A DNA stretch of 42,240 bases, from NCBI GenBank assembly GCA_022843045.1, contig JALHOJ010000033.1, positions 1-42,240 of the forward strand, read 5' to 3'. Shown piece by piece: positions 38,516 to 42,240 of the stretch. Positions within the stretch are counted from its first letter, which is position 1, and each line of letters opens with the position of its first letter. The position numbers were made by a program, and so were the translations under genes. The notes beneath the pieces are model-generated. The model saw nothing but the letters and a program-made list of their open reading frames with translations, searched no databases and was not told the DNA's origin. The stretch is from Phycisphaerales bacterium (GTDB lineage: Bacteria > Planctomycetota > Phycisphaerae > Phycisphaerales > UBA1924).

Positions 38516-40114
38516 ATGAGCAGCGTGGAAGGACCAACCTGGGCCAACATCCCCCTCGACCAGCGCCTCGCGTGGCTGCTGCGCTTCCAGCGTCTGGTCG
38601 CGGCAAACCAGCCGCGATTGTGCCAATTGATGGAGGAAGAAGTCGCCAAGCCCCAGCACGTGGGGCTGATGGCGGACGTCGCGGGATTGCTCGCTGCGTG
38701 CAAGTGGCTGCACCAGCGCGGGCCGGCGCTGCTGCGAGATCGTGTAGTGGGCGAGACGCCCTTCTGGCTGATGGGCACGAACATCACCGAGCGGCGGATG
38801 CCGCTGGGACGCATCGGCATCATCGCGACGTGGAACTATCCCGTGCAGTTGCTGGGGATTCAGATGATCCACGCATTGCTGCCTGGCAACACCGTGGTCG
38901 TCAAGCCCAGCGAGCGGGCCCCGCGGACGCAGACGCGCTTGATGGAACTCGCGATCGAGGCGGGGCTGCCCGCCGGCACGCTGACATGGACTGGCTCAAG
39001 CCGCGAAGCGGGCGCGAACATGCTGGCGACGCAGAAGCTCGATCACGTGATCTTCACGGGCAGCACCGAAGTGGGTCAGCGGATTGCGCAGTCGGTCGCG
39101 AAGACGATGACGCCCGCGACGCTCGAACTCTCGGGGCGCGACAGCGCGTTCGTGCTTGATGACGCTGACCCCAAGCACGCGGCCAAGGCCCTGTGGGCCG
39201 CGATCTGCATCAACGCAGGCCAGACGTGCATGGCTCCTCGCCGTGCGCTGGTGGTGGGCAATCAGAAGGTCTACGACAAGTTCATCGCGCAGCTTGCCAA
39301 GCTCGCGGCGGGCGCACAGCCCGTGGACATGATCGACGAGTACGCCGCTCAGAAGTGCAAGGAACTCGCGAGCAAGGCACTCGCGGGCGGGGCGGTGGAT
39401 GTGGCCGCGCTGGATCGGTCGATGCCTTCGCCCCAGACGCCTGGCGCTCCCATCGAGGGACAAGTCGCCGACGAAACGCTCAACCGGCGCTTCAAGCCGA
39501 CAGTGCTGATCAACTGCAACCCGACGACAGAGGCGGTCGAGGGGCGGCACTTTGGCCCACTGCTGGCAGTGGTGCGGTGCGTGAACCTCGAAGAAGCGCT
39601 GATGATCCATCGTCGCTGCGACCAGCACCTCACGGCAAGCGTCTTCGGTTCGCCCAAGGCGGGACAACTGCTCGCGGAGCGTCTGGGCGCAACCAACGTG
39701 ATGATCAACGACTGCATCATGCCCAGCGCCCACCCGGGCGTGAGCATCGCGGGCCGCGGCATGTCGGGCATGGGCGTGAGTCGGGGCGAAGAGGGCCTGC
39801 TTGCGATGACGCGCCCGCTGTACATCTCCACGAGCAAGCGCGGGATCGCAACGCTCGCGAAGCCGCCCAGCGCGTGGCAGGTCAAGATGCTCGGAAAGTG
39901 CATCCGCTGGTGGTACGGCGCGAACAAGGCTCAACAGGGCGGCGCGATCAACGCTTCGGGCGGCGCGGGCGCTATCGGCAGTGCGCAGTCGCCGCTGGTT
40001 GCGAGCACGCCGGCCGGCCCGCTGCCCGTGCTCGACGACGCTGGCGCGAGCAAGCCGATCGTCCACAGCCAGCAGGCGTTCGCAAATGGGAAGCGGATGA
40101 GCGGGGCGGCGTGA
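38516..40114 (+). CDS. Aldehyde dehydrogenase, probable carotenoid-aldehyde oxidising
   Basis: 532 residues. Full NAD(P)-binding and catalytic set: IIATWNYPVQL (102-112), KPSERAP, FTGSTEVGQ (180-188), ATLELSGRDS with the general base Glu204, and the nucleophile Cys238 in NAGQTCMAPR. A C-terminal extension of ~75 residues (from about 450), ending in a Gly/Ala/Ser-rich tail, goes beyond the normal fold; CIRWWYGANKA in it might contact the membrane. Divergent from the CrtN-like gene by about 218 bases. In C30 carotenoid pathways an aldehyde dehydrogenase oxidises the terminal aldehyde made by a CrtN/CrtP oxidase, which is the most likely role here; other long-chain aldehydes are possible. Confidence 0.88.
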   Translation: MSSVEGPTWANIPLDQRLAWLLRFQRLVAANQPRLCQLMEEEVAKPQHVGLMADVAGLLAACKWLHQRGPALLRDRVVGETPFWLMGTNITERRMPLGRIGIIATWNYPVQLLGIQMIHALLPGNTVVVKPSERAPRTQTRLMELAIEAGLPAGTLTWTGSSREAGANMLATQKLDHVIFTGSTEVGQRIAQSVAKTMTPATLELSGRDSAFVLDDADPKHAAKALWAAICINAGQTCMAPRRALVVGNQKVYDKFIAQLAKLAAGAQPVDMIDEYAAQKCKELASKALAGGAVDVAALDRSMPSPQTPGAPIEGQVADETLNRRFKPTVLINCNPTTEAVEGRHFGPLLAVVRCVNLEEALMIHRRCDQHLTASVFGSPKAGQLLAERLGATNVMINDCIMPSAHPGVSIAGRGMSGMGVSRGEEGLLAMTRPLYISTSKRGIATLAKPPSAWQVKMLGKCIRWWYGANKAQQGGAINASGGAGAIGSAQSPLVASTPAGPLPVLDDAGASKPIVHSQQAFANGKRMSGAA

Positions 40115-40154
40115 GGACCATCAGTTACGCCGTGAGTTCGATGTCGGCATCGGC

Positions 40155-40661
40155 TCACGACTTGGTGCGATTCCTATTCCACGCAGTGGAGGACTGCCGC
40201 TTCGCGACGACAAGCGCCGCCCGCAACAACGCGCGGAACGATCCGCTCTCCGCTTCGTCGGGCGCGCGAAGTTTGACATGACGCAGCAGCTTCCCAGAGC
40301 CTTCGAGCAAGTGCGCTTCGTCTTGCGGACCCAGCAACGCACCATTGCCGAAGTAGACGCTCACATACGTTTTGTGCTCGCAAATCGCGAACAGATCGTG
40401 GCCCGCAACCTTGTACCCCGCGTTGCCCCACGCGACCTTGGCCTCGATGTCCTTGGACAGTTCGCGAATCGCGGCGTCCGCGGCCCAGGCGATGCTGCGC
40501 AGCGGTGCTTTCATGCGGTCCAGCGCCACGCTCGCGGGCGCACCCTTGTCGGCTCGCGCAGCGAACTGCTTCGGGGCGGGTTTCGAGCCGCGTTTCACGG
40601 TCTTCTTGCTCGCCGGCTTCGATGTCTTGCGATGAGGCTTTGTTGACGTCTTCTTGGCCAT
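40155..40661 (-). CDS. DUF1801 protein with Lys-rich N-terminal tail
   Basis: 168 residues from ATG 40661 (AGGAG eight bases upstream). Residues 1-45 are a basic, disordered tail (KKTSTKPHRKTSKPASKKT), then a DUF1801/YdhG-like domain: IRELSKDIEAKVAWGNAGYK, FAICEHKTYVSVYFGNGALL, LLEGSGKLLRHVKLR. The family is small, mostly uncharacterised and related to iron-chaperone frataxin-like folds. The Lys tail suggests nucleic-acid contact. It is 11 bases from the DUF1634 gene's 3' end, so probably co-transcribed with it. Confidence 0.85.
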   Translation of the reverse strand: MAKKTSTKPHRKTSKPASKKTVKRGSKPAPKQFAARADKGAPASVALDRMKAPLRSIAWAADAAIRELSKDIEAKVAWGNAGYKVAGHDLFAICEHKTYVSVYFGNGALLGPQDEAHLLEGSGKLLRHVKLRAPDEAESGSFRALLRAALVVAKRQSSTAWNRNRTKS

Positions 40662-40671
40662 GGCGTGGCTC

Positions 40672-41070
40672 CTACTTGATGATTCCCACCGCCCCCAGCG
40701 AGAGCCCCGCCAGCACGACAAGGCAGATGCCGACGTACGTCCAGTCGCGCTCGCGACCGAAGAGCACCATCGCGATCAACACGCGAAGGATCGGCGTGAG
40801 CACCAGCACCACCGCGCTGGCGAGCATGATCGTCTGGGCATCGAGGGTGCCCTGCATCGCGCGATCAAACGCGGAACTGTCCCCGGGCGTGAAGGACTTG
40901 AGCGTCGCGGGATCCAGGCCGCTTCGCTGCGCAAACGACCAGATCAGCCCCGCGATGCCCAGCGCCAGCGCGAGGAGCGTGCCTGCGTTGAGCAGCCAGG
41001 CGAGCAGCGTGCGCATGCCGCGGCCGCTCGCGGGGGCAGGCTGAGTTGGCGGCATGGGCGTATTGGTCAT
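40672..41070 (-). CDS. DUF1634 membrane protein, partner of the TauE/SafE permease
   Basis: 132 residues from ATG 41070. The start overlaps the stop of the TauE/SafE gene as ATGA. It has three membrane spans (about 22-46, 78-101, 111-130) with the conserved loop LKSFTPGDSSAFDRAMQG and DAQTIMLASAVVLVLTPILR. DUF1634 proteins are regularly found next to TauE/SafE-type permeases, and the coupling here fits that; the role in transport is not known. Confidence 0.9.
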   Translation of the reverse strand: MTNTPMPPTQPAPASGRGMRTLLAWLLNAGTLLALALGIAGLIWSFAQRSGLDPATLKSFTPGDSSAFDRAMQGTLDAQTIMLASAVVLVLTPILRVLIAMVLFGRERDWTYVGICLVVLAGLSLGAVGIIK

Positions 41071-41981
41071 GGCGTCGTGCCTCCTGCCGCCGCGCCGCCC
41101 AGCCAACCAACCATCGACGCGCCTTTGTAGATCATCTGCAAACCCGCCGCAGCGACGATGATCGCGAACACGATGCGAAGCGTCTTCACCTTTGCCTTGG
41201 GCAGAATCTTCGCGCCCACAAACGCGCCCGCGAGCGCCCCGATCGCCACCGGCGCGGCGAGTCCTGGCTCGACTTGCCCGCGATGCAGATACACGCCCGC
41301 ACTCGCCGCCGCCGTGACGCCGATCATGAAGTTGCTGGTCGTGGTCGACACCTTGAACGGCAACTTCATCAACTTGTCCATCGCCAGCACCTTGACGATG
41401 CCGCTGCCGATGCCGATGAGGGCTGAGAGCACGCCCGCACCAAACATGATCGCAAATCCGGCGGGAAGGTGGTGCACGAGATATGGCGTGCCCGCTCCGC
41501 CCGCTTTGGGTTCGATGCCATGCAGGCGCAGGCGGGTCGCGAGGGTGTCTGGTTCGATCACACTTCCATCCGCGCGGACATCCGCAGGAGTCTGCACTCG
41601 CTGGGTCCGCGAAGACCACGCCGTCCACAACATCATCACACCGAAGATCAGCGCGATGACCCCCACGGGGACTCTCGCGGCGAGCAGCGCTCCCGCGATG
41701 GCTCCAAAGACGGTTGCGACTTCCAGCACCATCGCCAGGCGGACGTTCGTCCACCCCTCGCGGACGTAGGCCGCCGCCGCGCCGGAGCTGGTGGCGACCA
41801 CGGCGATCAGCGACGCTCCCACGGCGTATCGAAGATCGACCCCGAAGCCCAGAACCAGGATCGGTGTCAGGATGATCCCCCCGCCCAGCCCCGTGAGCGA
41901 CCCCACCAGCCCCGCGATCAGGGACGTAGCGAGCACGAGGATCATGAACAGTTCTGGCGACACGAACCAGTCTATCGACAC
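41067..41981 (-). CDS. Sulfite exporter TauE/SafE family permease
   Basis: 304 residues from GTG 41981; ATG 41945 is equally possible, and a frame to ATG 42074 is rejected because it would translate the inverted repeat at 41985-42066. It has about eight membrane spans in two homologous halves, each opening with the family's glycine motif: LVGSLTGLGGGIILTPIL and LSALIGIGSGIVKVLAMDKL. The family exports sulfite, sulfoacetate or other organic anions. The DUF1634 partner overlaps it and the DUF1801 gene follows, forming a three-gene minus-strand operon. Confidence 0.9.
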   Translation of the reverse strand: MSIDWFVSPELFMILVLATSLIAGLVGSLTGLGGGIILTPILVLGFGVDLRYAVGASLIAVVATSSGAAAAYVREGWTNVRLAMVLEVATVFGAIAGALLAARVPVGVIALIFGVMMLWTAWSSRTQRVQTPADVRADGSVIEPDTLATRLRLHGIEPKAGGAGTPYLVHHLPAGFAIMFGAGVLSALIGIGSGIVKVLAMDKLMKLPFKVSTTTSNFMIGVTAAASAGVYLHRGQVEPGLAAPVAIGALAGAFVGAKILPKAKVKTLRIVFAIIVAAAGLQMIYKGASMVGWLGGAAAGGTTP

Positions 41982-41984
41982 GCT

Positions 41985-42066
41985 GCACGAAACGCGATCG
42001 TGAGAGAGCGTCGCCGTGTTTGGATTCCATTGCCCCGCGACGCTCCCTGACGGTGGCGTTTCGTGC
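41985..42066. repeat. Imperfect 30-bp inverted repeat of the CGCTCCCTGACGGT type
   Basis: The 30-base arms at 41985-42014 and 42037-42066 are complementary at 26 positions around a 22-base loop. The right arm carries CGCTCCCTGACGGTGGCG, a motif I recall as dispersed in planctomycete genomes. It sits directly in front of the TauE/SafE start. Confidence 0.85.
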
Positions 42067-42179
42067 GGTTTCATGGAACCAATTGACCGTTGGACGGTAC
42101 AACCCTCCAGTCCGGGGCCCCACTCGACCCCCGCGGGTCGCTCAACCGATACCTCATTGCGTACGGATAGGCTTGGGCC

Positions 42180-42240
42180 GTGCCGCGGCCCGACGACCTC
42201 GTTGCACCCGCCCCGCCCCCCCCCCCCCCAGGTTCCCCGC
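42180..42240 (+). CDS. Possible start of a gene with a poly-C tract (cut by window end)
   Basis: GTG at 42180 opens a frame that stays open to the window edge: MPRPDDLVAPAPPPPPPG-like, Pro-rich because of a run of 14 C at 42216-42229. No Shine-Dalgarno is clear. It could be a real gene's N-terminus, a slippage-prone tract or an assembly artefact. Confidence 0.25.
   Translation, partial: MPRPDDLVAPAPPPPPPGSP

Noticed and set aside
39046..39057. GATCACGTGATC palindrome inside the aldehyde dehydrogenase gene as a third parS
   Set aside because: It shares only the CACGTG core; the required GTTT/AAAC flanks are missing.
1..42240. CRISPR arrays, tRNA or rRNA genes, insertion sequences
   Set aside because: No regularly spaced repeats, no tRNA-like T-loop/acceptor pattern, and no transposase or integrase were seen on either strand.

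Overview
The window is GC-rich, densely coding bacterial chromosome. It most likely comes from a planctomycete of the Phycisphaerae/Phycisphaerales type (inference). The supporting markers are a 53-residue small basic protein of the PVC-lineage family TIGR04137, a secreted lectin-like protein ending in two DFNND/GPC dockerin-like repeats, a deoxyhypusine-synthase-like enzyme, a CrtN/CrtI-like oxidase divergent from an aldehyde dehydrogenase, and several dispersed intergenic inverted repeats. I saw no tRNA, rRNA, CRISPR array, transposase or prophage.

Layout. 1-1078: 3' end of pyruvate phosphate dikinase with a terminator. 1160-2880: a lower-GC island holding a two-gene unit that looks like a toxin tail plus immunity protein, overlapping by ATGA and bracketed by two 51-bp direct repeats (47/51 identical). 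3014-4042: membrane-anchored DUF2314 protein. 4309-5469: deoxyhypusine-synthase-like enzyme. 5803-16996 (all minus strand): a surface-polysaccharide cluster with a secreted protein, a Wzy-like polymerase, a methyltransferase, four family-4-type glycosyltransferases, a WcaF-like acetyltransferase, a beta-propeller-like protein, and an undescribed 53-residue gene with its own terminator.

16962-20634 (plus): pheA, recR and rpoN. rpoN is preceded by a textbook -24/-12 promoter, so sigma-54 probably drives its own gene. 20726-25941: secreted lectin/dockerin protein, coiled-coil membrane protein with a BRCT-like end, HtrA-type protease and a DUF721/DciA-like protein. 26004-28791: ABC transporter ATPase containing a perfect parS site, a second parS-like site just before parB, and a winged-helix-like small basic protein. 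No parA is adjacent. The parS sites suggest an origin-proximal location.

28954-35230: small lipoprotein, clpB, an M24 peptidase, a single-span membrane protein and the TIGR04137-like small basic protein. 35368-42240: methyltransferase, CrtN-like oxidase divergent from the aldehyde dehydrogenase (probable C30 carotenoid acid pathway), a DUF1801 protein, a TauE/SafE permease with its DUF1634 partner, and the possible start of one more gene with a 14-C tract.

The best candidates for something undescribed are the repeat-bracketed toxin/immunity-like unit, the 53-residue gene inside the glycan cluster, and the collection of unrelated intergenic cruciform-like repeats.
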